From NCBI GenBank assembly GCA_030248295.1, contig JASANH010001361.1, forward strand, positions 1 to 64,000: 64,000 bases of DNA, in the 5' to 3' direction. Source of the DNA: Mesodorylaimus sp. YZB2_4. Lineage: Eukaryota > Nematoda > Enoplea > Dorylaimida > Dorylaimidae. The notes under the pieces are model-generated. The model was not told where the DNA came from. It ran no database searches and saw only the letters and a program-made list of their open reading frames with translations. Made by a program: the position numbers and the translations under genes. Shown here in pieces: positions 34,761 through 47,200 of this stretch. Positions within the stretch are counted from its first letter, which is position 1; every line of letters starts with the position of its first letter.

Positions 34761-34769
34761 CGTAGACGC

Positions 34770-35350
34770 AGCGCACACTTTGTGTAAGTTAATGATGCTC
34801 AGGTACGGCATGCTGCAGCTACGCCACGAATCCTACGTCGATCCGCTCCTACGCCGGCGAGTAAGAACGACCAAACGGAGTTGGTTTGGCTACGGTCATA
34901 GCCGCTACGTGGACATAGCGATTGCACAAAGTTGCGATTTCTCTGCAAAAACTACGCTGCTACGTCGACAAAGCTACGTCTACGTTTACGTCGACACGAC
35001 GCGAGTATGTACAAGCCTTGACAATGCGTGTATAAAACTTTTGCTTGCCTATCGGCAAAACCTGCATAGCTGCACGTGGCAAATCTAAATATGCAAGTTG
35101 TCTAATCATAATCAAAAACCTAAGCCAGTTCCATGCCAAGAACACGTCCACTTCGTGCTCGTACTCCCTTGTTCCATTTTTACGTCAAACAGATTATGCA
35201 CATAAGCTAACGGACATCTGTGCAACTACAGGTATGCAGATGAGTGTACGGAAAACTCCTGGCTCCCCTTGCGCATAAAAGGATTATGTCGGTGCTTTTG
35301 CCGATTTACAGTACGTCTCACTAAAACGTGTTCTTCAGGCAGCTAATTCC
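34770..35350. other. Upstream region of the EB-module gene
   Basis: No coding feature. Words of the type ctacgtcga/tacgtcgac recur at 34,830-35,000. The TATA box of the EB gene lies at the right end. Confidence 0.45.
35274..35282 (+). promoter_or_regulatory. TATA-like element of the EB-module gene
   Basis: cataaaagg lies about 80 bases before the start codon at 35357. Confidence 0.5.
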
Positions 35351-35356
35351 TTCGTG

Positions 35357-36981
35357 ATGACTCGGCTCCTTACTTTTGTACTTTTTGTGTTGTGTGTGAG
35401 GGAGATGACGGCGCAGACAACTGTCATGCTCAATCAAGCTTGCCAACCACCGCAGTCCGTATGTGCTGATCCATTCTCCGAGTGCTCGGGTGGGATATGT
35501 CGATGTCGTGCTGGCTATGTGCAATTCGGTGTCAACTGTATTGCGCAATCTAGAAGTAAGGTTTGGACACGGCTGGTCCTACTGTATATTGAAGTCAGGG
35601 TTGGTTTGTAGGGTCAAAATTAAACGAGCCTTGCGACCGCGATAGTGACTGCGCCGTGCCGTGGGCTTATTGCAAGGATAGGAGATGCCAATGCCGCCCC
35701 AAATATGTCAAGGACACTGATTGGGCTTGTAAACCATTCAGTGAGTAGAAAAGACGAGACGAAACCAGTATTTACTCTCATAACACCTTTGCATACATTT
35801 AGGATACTTCTGCCCTGTTAGCGTTTGGTTCAACGACCCAATAAAAGTAAATGGAAACGCGTTGGAGTGCATTTCCTATACTGTTCAGAGCCAGTCGGCG
35901 TCTCCACCACTGCAACAGCAATCGCGGCCAATGCAATCACCCCCAGAAGATGTTAACGTCGATATTCCACAAAACACGAATTTCGACATAAGGAAACCTC
36001 GTCAAGCAGTACCACCCCAATCGGGCACAACACCAACTGTCGGCTGTCATCGCCGTCTAACGGACAATTGTCCAATCGGCTCCTACTGCAACCCAGTTCA
36101 CCCGAGCGACTCAGTCCCAACAAACTCTCCTACGAGAGGTATATGCTGCGCCAAGCCAAAACCAATGTGTCCTACCGGAGACCCCTTGTCTACGGACCCC
36201 AATGAAGACTGCTCATCTTGCCCGCTCGACACCCACTACTGCTTTTGCGACCAGATGACCAACGTGGCAGCGTGCTGCCCTCGCTCGTGTCCAGTTGGAC
36301 TGACCTATGCGAATGGGCAATGTGTGCCAGCAAACGCTGCACCGAGTGTCATGAATTCTGTGCCTCCCACGTGCACGAACGATAACCAATGCAGAAGTGG
36401 AGCCAGATGTACCACAATACCTGGACACTCGCGTATAAATCTCTTTTTTTTCAAAATTTCATGACTTCAACTTTTCCACTTCAGAAAAACAATGCGTCTG
36501 CCCCAACGGACTCAACTACATCAACGGCGTTTGTACTGGTAAGCATTTTGCAGTTCCACGCCACCTCTTCCCCTCGACGATTACCCGTTGCAGCCTCTCT
36601 TTGCGCATCTGGCAATCCCATGACGTCTAACACAGGCCAAATACAAACGTGTTCAACCCAGCAACCCTGCCCAGCTAATTACATATGCGACCAAATCCGC
36701 CGCGTATGTTGCCCGAGCGGGGGGACGGCAGGTAAGTGTGCGCAGGATTACGTAACCCTCAGATATTTGATGCATTATGTTTGACAGCCACATGCCCCGC
36801 TGGCCAAGTGCACACAGGACTATGCAGTCCAACCAATCCCTTCTGCCCACCTGGATCGACATGTACTGCGACAAACGCTTGCTGCCAACCGGTAAACATA
36901 ACTAAGTCAATGAGCTGGGGAAGTCATCACACAATTTTTCTTTAGGCTGCTAGAAGCATCGCCAGTACGCAGAGAGGATAA
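35357..36981 (+). CDS. Secreted cysteine-rich EB-module protein
   Basis: Seven exons in consistent phase: 35357-35555, 35612-35740, 35803-36432, 36485-36538, 36594-36731, 36788-36891, 36946-36981; 429 residues. MTRLLTFVLFVLCVREMTAQ is a signal peptide. Exons 1 and 2 each carry an EB-like Cys module (QACQPPQSVCADPFSECSGG then CRCRAGYV; PCDRDSDCAVPWAYC then CQCRPKYV). A Gln/Pro-rich linker of about 60 residues (exon 3) is followed by more Cys modules with CPIGSYC, CPNGLNYINGVC, PCPANYIC, CPPGSTC and CC pairs. No membrane helix or GPI-like end. EB modules are common in nematode and other ecdysozoan secreted proteins; their function is poorly defined. An extracellular binding or matrix role is inferred. 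Confidence 0.85.
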
Positions 36982-37214
36982 AAACCAAGTGTATCCGATC
37001 AGGTGAATTAATGTTGACTGTAAGGAGGTTACTTTTACTGCTGAAATAAAGTGAGTTGTCGTAGTGGATAAAAGATGGATGCATACAGTACCTTTGAATA
37101 GTGTTAGGCACATAACTTCACTTTACAATACGTGTATGGTTGCCCATAGGTAGAAGATCAACAGATCCATCGACTACAAGGCTACAAATGAGCAATAATC
37201 TGTAACAGCAAGGC

Positions 37215-38554
37215 CAGGGTTGCCAGACGCTCAAAGTGAATCCCGTCGCACGTGACCCTAAAAACCTTCACAAAACCTTCATCACTTATCCAAAAGCCGT
37301 CAATAATTCCCTCACAAAAAACGCTTGCGGTATCAACGAGCTGGAATCACAACGAGGCCAGACAAAGGGAGCACCAAGCTTTCATTGAACAGCGCCTTGC
37401 TAGCTGCAACATTTCTTCGATAAAATCTAATGGCTCATAAGCATAGTCAAAAACAAGATTAGTACCTCCAGCTTCTTCAACCTCAACATCAGTAGCGTCT
37501 ATCTCAGAATTAAACATTTTCCCCTTTGGCGCAATAAGGGGGCTGAGCACCAGGAACTTTTAACCCTAACCTTGAGAACAACACAGAATCTACATACTGC
37601 GTCACACACGAGTCCATGACGCGTTTTTTTAAATTAAGACCAACAGAAGTATGTAGTACTCCCTGAGTGTAAGGTGAAGCAAAAGTCAAGAATATATTTT
37701 CAACCCCCATCCACATGGAGATACGCATAAAAACTTGTTGCTTCGGCGATATGGCCCATATCTCCCCGACCCTTGGTCCTGGAATGATCCAAGAAATATC
37801 ACAATGATCCCGAGATGATGAGCAATCGAATGTTCTTTTTAAAGTTCTCCTAGGTCCCATCATTCGTGAGATCCCGCCAGAAGTGAAAACTGAGATTTCT
37901 GCGCAAAAAACTTGGGCTTATACTTGAAAAAGGAAAAACAAACCTCAAATGATAATTTCATCAGAGATGCTCCTTGGTGTGCAGATGCTACAATATGCAT
38001 ATGCTGTATGCATTATCAATGCATCTCGAGGAGACAATTGCAAGGGTCCGAATTTTTTAGCATCTTTTTTCGGCCATGCTCGTCTTATAAGCTGGATCGT
38101 CTTATAGGATCCCTTTTTTCCAAGTTGCCATTCTTGTCATACAGAAAAATTGGCTTTTTTGTAGCCACGCAATAGATTCGTAAATGTCATTCAGGCACAA
38201 AAGCGTGTAGTTTAAAAAAATGAAGTCACCTAATTCTTACCAGTAATCTCACCATTAGAGTTCGGATATATTGATTCGTCTCCTTTATAGTACAGCTGTG
38301 TATACAAGGAAGACAGCTTGAATTCAGAGAAAAAGCCGTGCACTTGAAAAAAAATTGGGACCGATAACGGGCAGCGGGTCGATTTGGTGCTTTTTTTGCC
38401 TAGTGTAAAAGGTGTTTAGGAAAATCCCCTCATACCTTCACAAAATGGCAACCCCTTCACCAAAACCTTCACAGGCCAGTCCCCTCCACAAAAACCTCTA
38501 CAAGGCCAAAATCCCGTCAAAAATAACGGGAAACCTTCACATCTGGCAACCCTG
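37215..38554. mobile_element. hAT-like non-autonomous DNA transposon
   Basis: Terminal inverted repeats CAGGGTTGCCAGA (37215-37227) and TCTGGCAACCCTG (38542-38554) and an exact 8-base target duplication AGCAAGGC (37207-37214 and 38555-38562). 1,340 bases. Sub-terminal regions contain many copies of accttcacaaa on both sides, typical of hAT transposase-binding motifs. The longest internal frame (37863-37510, minus, 117 codons) is not a recognisable transposase. Confidence 0.9.
37745..37800. repeat. Motif shared with 3,820-3,870
   Basis: atatggcccatatctccccgacccttggtcctggaatgatcc resembles ccatatctccctagcccgtggtcctggaatgatc at 3,827-3,862 (first lines shortened: common core tggtcctggaatgatc). 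One copy lies inside the hAT-like element, so 3.8 kb may hold a fragment of a related element. Confidence 0.5.
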
Positions 38555-38562
38555 AGCAAGGC

Positions 38563-39995
38563 GCAGATTTTGAAAGAGATGCTTGGAACTTGCTAGAACA
38601 ACAAAAGAATTTTACAGCACGGCACACATGAAAGCCATAAGCATAGCTTAGTGATCATAAGCAGACAAAGCAGTTGGATATGCGCGCCCCAATCGTAACA
38701 AAAGCGCAACTAACGTGAATGTCGCAGCCACTGTAGTCTATTTCTTTGACCTGACCCAGATGGTAGATGTGCGCTAAAGATCCCGATAAGCAATTTTTCA
38801 ACAGCCCAGAACTCTCAACTACATTACTCCATAGTTATACCATACACGTGCATATATCATGGATAGATCAACTGCTGTGTTCGATACCACAAGCCTCTAG
38901 CACGTGGTAACATGGCCATATGGAGCCTGTGAATATGCCCCGCGGGATGACGTTACCACCTACATAGAGTGCGCCACTAAGCAAAATGATCCCCCCAGAT
39001 CCAAGTGACCCCTTCGAAGCGGAACTCGGTGCCACGTTAGCTAGATGAGCTCCCAGGGTAATTTCTTCAGAAGTCCTGCCTCTGACGCTGTTAAATACGA
39101 AGGCGGTGTCGAATTCTGAGCAGCGCAAGTCGGGTGGTCGGCGACGAAGGAGATAATGAAGTTCTAGTCGCTTTTGTTTGACAAATATGTTCCTGCTTGC
39201 ATGAGAATCAACCACACTTTGACCGTTCATAGAATCCACAGATCGTCTGATCGTAAGGAAATACTGTACATTTTTTCAGAGTCCCTCCACATGACAGCAC
39301 TACTGCACGACTGTACAGTAGTAGTAATAGTGTTATGTACCCTACATGTCCCAGGGTAATTTTATCGTTTTCAACATTTGTCTCCCTGACGCACCAAAGA
39401 ATACGAAAAGAATGCGTAATCATGGGCAGTGGGCTGTGCGAATCGGCAATGTAGGTAAGGTACTGGGGGTTAACCTCAGCTTTGCGTGCCATTTCCAACT
39501 CATCCTTGTCTTTGGCGGATTTGCGGGTAGCATCTTTCCGAGTGTCACAGTACAAAAGATGGTTGCTCAACACAGATTCAAATAGAACACTCTTATTTCT
39601 CACTTCGATTTGGACAAGAAAATTCTAGTTTGACTAGTTTCCTAATGTAGGGCGTCATTTAGTCCAATAATAGCCCATAAACTTGGTAGGAGTATGACAA
39701 AACGAGTTACGTGCGCCTCTTCAAAAACGTTTTTCGTCCCACGTGTTGTTCTTGGTAGACATTACCTGAAGATGTCTGCGCAGTGATACCCAGTTTTGAT
39801 TTCTTTTAAACCAATGAACACACTGGCAGCAAAATATTCCCACGCCAAGAGGGCGGCGATACAGTCAAGTTTTCAAACCGTGCCAAGTGCTGTATTGAAA
39901 AGCAGGAAGGAGAAAGGCTCAAATGCGAGGGTGATCCTCCTTCACTTGAACCGCCATTATTGTGGGAGGAAAAATATAAACAAACATATTTGACT
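38563..39995. other. Intergenic region, nothing recognised
   Basis: Short open frames only, without splice-site support or recognisable domains. Confidence 0.45.
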
Positions 39996-39999
39996 AACC

Positions 40000-40007
40000 T
40001 TATATAG
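40000..40007 (+). promoter_or_regulatory. TATA box of the 40.1 kb gene
   Basis: ttatatag, 73 bases before the ATG at 40080. Confidence 0.5.
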
Positions 40008-40079
40008 TGCGACGGGCTCGTCAGCCTTCCAGTGTCGCATTCGGGCCTTTGTTCTGCATTGCTCATCATCTCGCCTAGT

Positions 40080-40514
40080 ATGTCCTACAACGACCCCAAC
40101 GGCGAGTGGGTGAGACCTTGTCAACCGTTTGTTCCATCGTCATATCCTTCTGGACATCAGCTTAAAGTTCAGCCGAAGAAATCCTATGATTTCTATAGAA
40201 TGCCTGTTCCAAAACCATCACTGGCAAAATCCAGAAGCTATCCAGAAACTGCGGCCTCATCTGATGGCTACCAATCGATTAGAGAACATGGCCATCTGCT
40301 TTGGGATGATTTATTTACAGTTATGAGCAAACAGATTGGGTTTTTGTTGCCTGAATCAGCTTCATCACCCCCTGCTGTAGATCCTCTAAAATCAAAAGGC
40401 TATTTAGCTCAAAAAGATGGTCCCGGCAGAACACCCATTGCTGATGGCGATGCAAGGTCGCAAAAAGTCATTTCCATTCGACAACTGGCGGATGCTCAAA
40501 GAACAGGCGAATGA
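40080..40514 (+). CDS. Small one-exon protein of unknown function
   Basis: ATG at 40080 to TGA at 40512-40514, 144 residues, preceded by a TATA box. I do not recognise it. It is soluble and hydrophilic, with no signal peptide, rich in Pro, Ser and Lys; it contains GEWVRPCQPFVPSSYPSGH near the N terminus, a central HLLWDDLFTVMSKQIGFLLP stretch that is the only predicted compact segment, and an Arg/Gln-rich end. A frame at 41,351-41,575 on the same strand has a faintly similar start (VNPCRTTWLPPFS), which might be a relative. Coding is supported by the uninterrupted frame and promoter, not by homology. Confidence 0.5.
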   Translation: MSYNDPNGEWVRPCQPFVPSSYPSGHQLKVQPKKSYDFYRMPVPKPSLAKSRSYPETAASSDGYQSIREHGHLLWDDLFTVMSKQIGFLLPESASSPPAVDPLKSKGYLAQKDGPGRTPIADGDARSQKVISIRQLADAQRTGE

Positions 40515-41700
40515 CAATTGTGTGACACATCGTACTGATTAGAGAATTTTTGTACAGCAATTTGAGTTTTTGAATCTATACCTAGTGCCAGAAATGGAGT
40601 GATATATTGTATTTTAAAAATATCACTAGCCCCAAAAATTTTGGCGTAAAATACTCCAAAGCAGAGTGCAGCAAGTAAATCGAAAAACCAAACCATATCG
40701 GCTAACTCGCGTTGTTGGTGTTCTAGCGTCACTATCTTTTATGCTGGAGCTTATTCAACCACTTTAGACCAATATACTAAGGCTGTCTTGTAACGGGTAA
40801 GGGATAGCTAAATCTGATTAAACTCAGGTCGTGGGTCCTGAATCTGAATAGTGCGATACTCCTTTTTTCAGTATTCCGACATCGATTCTAGAAAGTGCTC
40901 CGTCTTTAAATCTCGAATCAGAATGCCTGAAGATTGGGGAAGGGGGGGGTCGTTCTAAAGTCCAAGCATCACTTTTACGGCATTCAAATGCAGTAAATCT
41001 GCATATCAGAGAATCTTGAAGTTTTCTAAACATATTTGCAGTCGAGCTGCAGCATGCCCAGAATGATTTGCTTCCTCCAGTGAAGCATACATCAGTTTTC
41101 ACCACGACTAAGTCTTTTGAAACCTAAAAGCATGATAAACTTGAAACTCCGGCAGCAGATATCAGACAACTTGCATTCCACGACCAAAAGGTAAGAACAT
41201 TGGCATAAGTTTGTGATCGTCGAATGATCGGGCGTATACGCGATCTGTCATTCCTGGTTTAGAGTTACATTGTGAGATACCCTCCCCCCCCCCGCCCCAC
41301 CAAATACACCTGTCCCAGCTTTCTAACCACCCAGATTCACGAAAGGTCGATTGCCGTCAAAATTTACAAAAGAGCCCGTGAACCCATGTCGTACCACGTG
41401 GCTACCACCATTTTCCATCGGGGCCAGCATGGATCCACACAGTTACACGTGGCTCCATCATGGCACTCCGTGGAGCATGGAATCTAGGCAGCCCGGTATG
41501 GTGCCCGCATCTGAGAGTTTCGAGGGTGAATATAGGCCGCATTATGATTTTACTTTGTTTATTCACCATCAGTAATTTTTTAATCGTGCAGCACGCACAG
41601 GCTCATAATTTTGCACTAAGAAGCAGTTGCACATGCTCAATTCTTTCACTCTATGCATAGAGCTAGCATCTGGAAAAATAGTTTTGATGAAAGTTGCGTT
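40515..41700. other. Region between the 40.1 kb gene and gene C, possible decayed membrane-module exons
   Basis: On the minus strand two frames deserve mention. One (41,105-40,824) contains DSLICRFTAFEC, whose C-x6-C spacing and preceding hydrophobics resemble the IVHCHYDQRPC exon of gene B. The other (40,732-40,500) contains a hydrophobic stretch WFFDLLAALCFGVFYAKIFG followed by AS, as would a DEG/ENaC second helix. Neither connects to gene C by clear splicing, and the second overlaps the 3' end of the plus-strand gene, so I do not call a CDS. Confidence 0.3.
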
Positions 41701-41716
41701 TTTGCTAGCCTTCTCT

Positions 41717-42814
41717 CTAATCAATATCATATAGCAAAGTAACGGTGGAGAGTGTGGAGGCCAAGGAAGTGGCAGGCGTCAATGGACTGCTCGTGCTAGT
41801 GATGGCTGAGGTGGAAGGAGATGTAGTCAGAACTGGGTGTTTAGTCGAAGTGGGGACAGTGGAAAATGACGAAGTAAGGGTTGATGCGGATGAACTTGCC
41901 GACGTTGATGATAAACTGGTGGTGGTCGTGGATAAGAAGAGCGTCAGAGAACCGCTAGTGCTACCCGTAGCAGTGGCTGACATGGTAAGTGGTGTTGTTG
42001 GAACTGGGGATGGAGTTGAAGTAGTATTTGTGGAAGTAGTAGTGCTTGTTGTGGACGAAGCTGTAGTACTAGTCAATGTCGTCGACGATGTGCTCTTACG
42101 CGTAGTAGACGTAGAAGTAGTTGTGGGGCAACCTGAGTAACATCAAGTTTTTTCACAAACCTAAATAAGCTGAACAAAACTCTACGGCATTAAAAGCTTC
42201 GATAAATTTCAACCATGACTCCTTTACCCCTTTAACATAAGCAGCTCCTCTAAATAAGCCTCTCGAATAGAGATCCCACTAAAATAACTATAAGCAACCT
42301 CCTGAGACCTTTTGACATCCAAAAACTCACTGCTTTTGCTGCATCTGCCTGGAGCGACGAGTTCAGGCAAGTAAAACGTTGTCTCCAAGGAATAGGTTCT
42401 ACCGCAGGCTGTGGTGTTATCCCCAATATTTGTCAGGTTGTCTGTCATTATGCCTTCACGAAGTATATTTGAGCCATATAGCCCAAAATAGAAGTAAAAC
42501 TTTTTTGAATTGGAACATAGAGGAGTTGACAAAACGTATCCAACCACTCCCATATATGTGGCAAAGATCCCATATGCCGAGCTCAAAAATTTGTTCCTCG
42601 CAGTGTCGCCGACGACAACAATGTCGAAAGGCGGCGTCCAAGCTGCGTCTTTGAAGTAGTAAATAGGCATGTTGCCGCTAACATTCGACGTGTACGCGTA
42701 GCCCCAATCACCCAATGCGCTGCTATAATTAGATTCCGGACTGACCTGGCTGATTGCAGAAGAAAAATGATGCTTGCAAGTTCTTGGTGAATATTGGTCA
42801 CCCCAGAAGGTAAA
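41717..42814 (-). CDS. Gene C: shared ectodomain exon plus mucin-like exon
   Basis: Exons 42814-42331 (phase 0 to 1) and 42132 to about 41717. The first encodes the cluster's shared domain: CKHHFSSAI, WGYAYTS, MPIYYFKD, GVVGYVLS, NILREGIM, final PGRC. The second is Ser/Thr-rich (TTTSTSTTRKSTSSTTL and onward, about 135 codons), a likely O-glycosylated stalk, and runs to a stop at 41717 with no membrane anchor. Phase and length match the homologous exons of genes A and B. A small upstream exon near 43,660-43,570 (TITQTPPGSGVGAGSPG) may belong. The 5' start and any membrane module are not found; the gene could be truncated. Confidence 0.65.
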
Positions 42815-42829
42815 CTAAAACAGGAATCA

Positions 42830-44240
42830 CATCGAAATTGAAATTGAATCTATTATTTTCCCTTATGCTCCGAAACTTCCTATGCCACATGCCACGACTT
42901 ATTGAAATGATAAGAATTCTGTCCCCCCGTTTTTGTCTCAGATTTTTACATGCCTTTTTAGAATTTTTACAGTATTTGTATTGATGTGCCCTCAACTGAA
43001 CGTTTTGACGCCTTGACTCTGGAATCAAGCTACATTACCTACTCAACGCTCGGGGCACTGCCGGTATCTGGGAGGCGATTCTGCGGATGTTCTTGTGGTG
43101 TAATATTAGGAAGGAGCTCTGTATTACTGTAGTAGCTATCGCGGAAGGAGCTTATCCTGATCTGGTTACCATGCGCGCTTTACAACTTCGTTGTCATATG
43201 AGTCTCTTTTCTTGTTCTACAAGCTCCAAAAGCTGGTTCTGCTGATGAAAACAGCGAGGGAGGTCTTCTACTTGTACGCGCAGTTCTTTTGCACTGATGG
43301 TTTGGAGCAAATTTTGTTATCATCTAGACTTTTCGTGTAGGGTATATAATTTGTGATGCAGAAAGGTTATTTACTTAAAAAAGACTACGTTTCATTTCTC
43401 TTCTCTTCTTAAGACTGACTATAGGGGTATGGAATATGCAATCTTCACACTGTATCTCACCTTTATTTGTGTCCAGTTGGTCCATAACAGGGAGCACGGA
43501 GCTTCAAGATCAAGCAAAAAAGACAACGAAATTTTGATCAACTAAAATATGGTGACTACAAAACCTTACCGTCCGTTGGATTAGCGGCTCCTGCTTTCGT
43601 CGGTGAGTTGAATCCAGGAGACCCTGCACCCACACCTGAGCCTGGCGGCGTCTGGGTGATGGTTAGCTGCCATAGAGCTACAGTAAATGAAAAGTTCCGC
43701 TTTACTACAAAGATGTAGCTCGGTCACCAGTCATGCTTACTGACGAAAAATAAACAAATTTTTGGTAATCTTATTGGTATCTCACACCACTGATGGTCGA
43801 CTCTTTCTAATAACCAATACATTTCCCAATCGTTGTCTACTTTGGACGAAGCTGCGTCTTACTATTCCTTGGGGACGCCCGCTCCCATGCTATTAGAATT
43901 ATAGCCGTAAGGTCGCTTAGATACTAAAACAGGTCTGGCAGACTCGCATTGTAGCTGCTTTGTTACACTTATCGCTGACATGACTGCTAAAAATCACTTT
44001 ATGAACAAAACGATTAAGCAACTAGCCAGATGAACTCACGACTCGCCTTGTCAACCACTGTAAATGGGCAACACCATTCGAAACAGCAGGGTTTCGAAAC
44101 TCTTACGTAAGATATACTTTACACTGCAGTAACACATAGCATGCAAACTTTACATTGTCTAATAAGTGGGGCCTATACATATATGATTACGTGATAATTA
44201 AGCTAGGTGTACTCGTGCCTATGAGATTACACAATGTACG
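42830..44240. other. Sequence upstream of gene C
   Basis: Apart from one possible Pro/Gly-rich linker exon on the minus strand (about 43,660-43,570, between ctgtag and gtaagg), nothing recognisable. Confidence 0.35.
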
Positions 44241-44249
44241 GAACAGCAA

Positions 44250-47200
44250 CAATGGCAACCTCACATCGAATCAAATGTACTCGGTGATCGAACGCACGAC
44301 CAAAGCAGCAATGAGAATGATAATTTATGAAGCGCTAATGATTCCAAAGTTGACAACGAGTCCAGCTGCGACGGCTACATTGTTCAGGTATGCGCTCGTA
44401 AATTTCTCCTGTTGTATTTTTGTGACTATGTCTTTTGATTCTCGAGTGTACTCTAATGTGTTTGATCAAAAGTAAAGATTGATTGACTGATTGAGTGAAG
44501 TATCTGCAAGAGCATAAACACGGCGTCAAATATGTGTCTGGCAGTTTCTAGGTACAGTACAGTAGGCTTGACTCACCGTATATGCCTCATATTCTTGGCA
44601 TGTATCTGCGGCAGTGCGCCATAAAACACTTCAACAAAAGGCAATGCTTTCTCAGCAATTAGTAATTTTCTCTGATCGAAATAAGTGCGCAGAATAGACC
44701 TGGCTCTTTATGAATACCTGATGTGCTTCCCACTTGCTTCTGGACTCGTATCATTTAGTCTGTGACATGCCCCGTTCTGAAAATCTAGCTTCTATAGCTG
44801 ATGAATGAAAAATTTCTCATAAACTCTTACTAAAATCATCGAGTTTGAATGCAATTCTGAAATGGAGGTTGTGACTTCATACCAATAAAATCCAAACAGC
44901 GTGAGAAAGTCATATCGAAATTTTTCGCAGAGTTAAAGTCGAAAATTTGTGGACTGACTCGCATGGGTCCTTGCAATCGCACGTTGTACTACGCATGAAA
45001 TCCTCCTCGCCACAAGTCATTACTCCCTACAATCAGACAACTGAAAAGTATATTCTTTAAGTCAGACGAATGTACATACTCCCTTTACTTCAAAGTGATA
45101 AAACTCGAAGAGCTTACAATTTCCAAGGCTACAAAATCGTTCACTTCTGGGTTTCGCATATCTTGGATCAGCGCATCCGCACTTGAATATAGCATATCTC
45201 TGGTAATACGGCCGAGCAATCCTGGATGTGTCAGTAATCGTATTGTGAACAAGCTGATAGGCTCAGTCAGTTTATTCGCCTTACTCCGCTCTATAGTCGC
45301 CCTCATAATAATAAAATTATCTACCAGGCTCCCTAACGCAGTTGTCGAGCTTGCTGTGAATAATCTGAATAACAATTTTCACTATTGATGCTTAAGACCC
45401 AGTTTCCTGTCTTGGAATTATGGCAAGGTTTTATCATCTCATCATTTTATCTGTCCCAATGCTACTTGAGAAAGCCCGACAAATATTTTACTTTCTTGCA
45501 ACGCTGCATCAAGCAAATTAAGCAGCTAGAATTCCAGAAATTTTATGGAAGGTTCTAGAAAGAGTTTTTATCTGCTTTGCCTGCTCATCAAGCAATGGGC
45601 AGCATACGGCCAAACTAAAAAGCTGTTGTCAGCAGCTACCTATGATCTGCGGCCGCAGTGGTCAGCGCTTCGGCATTCATACAGTATCGCGTATTGCTTG
45701 AGTGGCTGCGCTCGTCCAGGTGCGATCCCCGGGAAATGGGTTTGCGAGCCATAAACCCTCGCTGACCTTGCACGCCAGGCTGTGGGCGACTCAGCCAGTG
45801 CCGTCAAGGCGCTCCGAGTGGAGAGACGGACGCCAAACGAGGAGACACCGAGAGGGTTGACCACCCACCTGCCATTATCTGAGGAAGTCGGTCTCCAGTC
45901 CAGGATGCCCTCGTGTGGTGGTGTTCCTAGTGTGACGCACAGAGGGACCGCTGCTGTGTCTGCTGGTCACCTCAAGGGCTCTATCACATGACTGCTGGCA
46001 AGCTATAGGCAAAACGAGTTGGAAATCCCGTGGGAAACTGGGGCGGCGTGGGACCCAACCCACAAAAACTTTTTAAAAAAACTAATGCTTAGGTGTATTA
46101 TCTCACCTACTCAAAGTAAATTACGGAACGACCACCTTTCATCGTTTATTCACGCAGCAGTAAGCCTAGAGCCGAAACCTAGCGCTAGAAGAGTGGAGCG
46201 CAAACTAAAGCGTAATATCACTGGTTTCTCACAGCAGTCAAAAGGTCAGGTACTCGCGGTTTTCGCGACAGAAATCTAGCTATGATTTCGAGTCAGCGCA
46301 TTGCGGAAATCATGTATGCGAAGTTTACAGTATATTTGGCACAGTAAAAAAAACCAAAAAAGTTTTTTGTTGGTGGTGCCAGATTTCTTGTTGCTACAGT
46401 ATGGTCAAAGTTTATTTCGAAAATTGAGCCGGATAATTGGGAGTTGACGCACCTACGTCAGGCGATAATGAAGCTTTTCTAGTCCTTCAATCTATATGTA
46501 TATTGTGCTACGTAACAATTGAATCATAACTGCGACGGACAGCTTACGTGCACCCAGCTAATGTGTAGTTCAGCACTTACCCTTGTCATAACGACTGTTG
46601 TCAGTGCTCCAGGAGCTTCGCAAAAGCTATTAATTTCTGGAGAGCCAACTTTGACTGGCTCTGGAAGACTAAATCGAAACCCGGCAGAAGTTGATGCACA
46701 TAAGTATTCATCTTGGGCACTTTCCAATACCAAGGTCAGGCCTGGAAGCAGAAAACACGCATATGCTAACACCAAATGCTCTCTTTCCCTCCGTACCGTG
46801 GTGTCGGCCACTTTTAGCAGATGAGTTGGGTCATACTGTAGTTGAACGTGGAACAAGACCCACATGCAACAATTATGTTCAGTTGAAAGTTCGTTTTCAG
46901 GTACAAGTCATGACAAATGGCGATAATGGGATGCCAAAAACTATCAGCCCTTACTGCTCATTCAGACAATCTTCTTTTTCGAAGAAACATTTGACGAACG
47001 TTGTGGACCATAAATTACTGTCGCAGACTATAAGGTCGGGGCTCATGTCCACAAGTAGATATGAAAGCAAATAAATAAGGAGGGCATTGTTTGCGTTACT
47101 GTCGTTTTGAGCAATCTTAAAAAGCATAGTTCATGTGTGAGAAATACGTAGTTTGGGTATATATCACAAGTGGCACTTCCATACTCAATAAATTCCCTGA

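Noticed and set aside
37510..37863. Minus-strand 117-codon frame in the hAT-like element as a transposase
   Set aside because: No catalytic or dimerisation motif of hAT transposases is visible and it is far too short.
41745..42140. Plus-strand 131-codon Val/Glu-rich frame
   Set aside because: Antisense shadow of the mucin exon of gene C.
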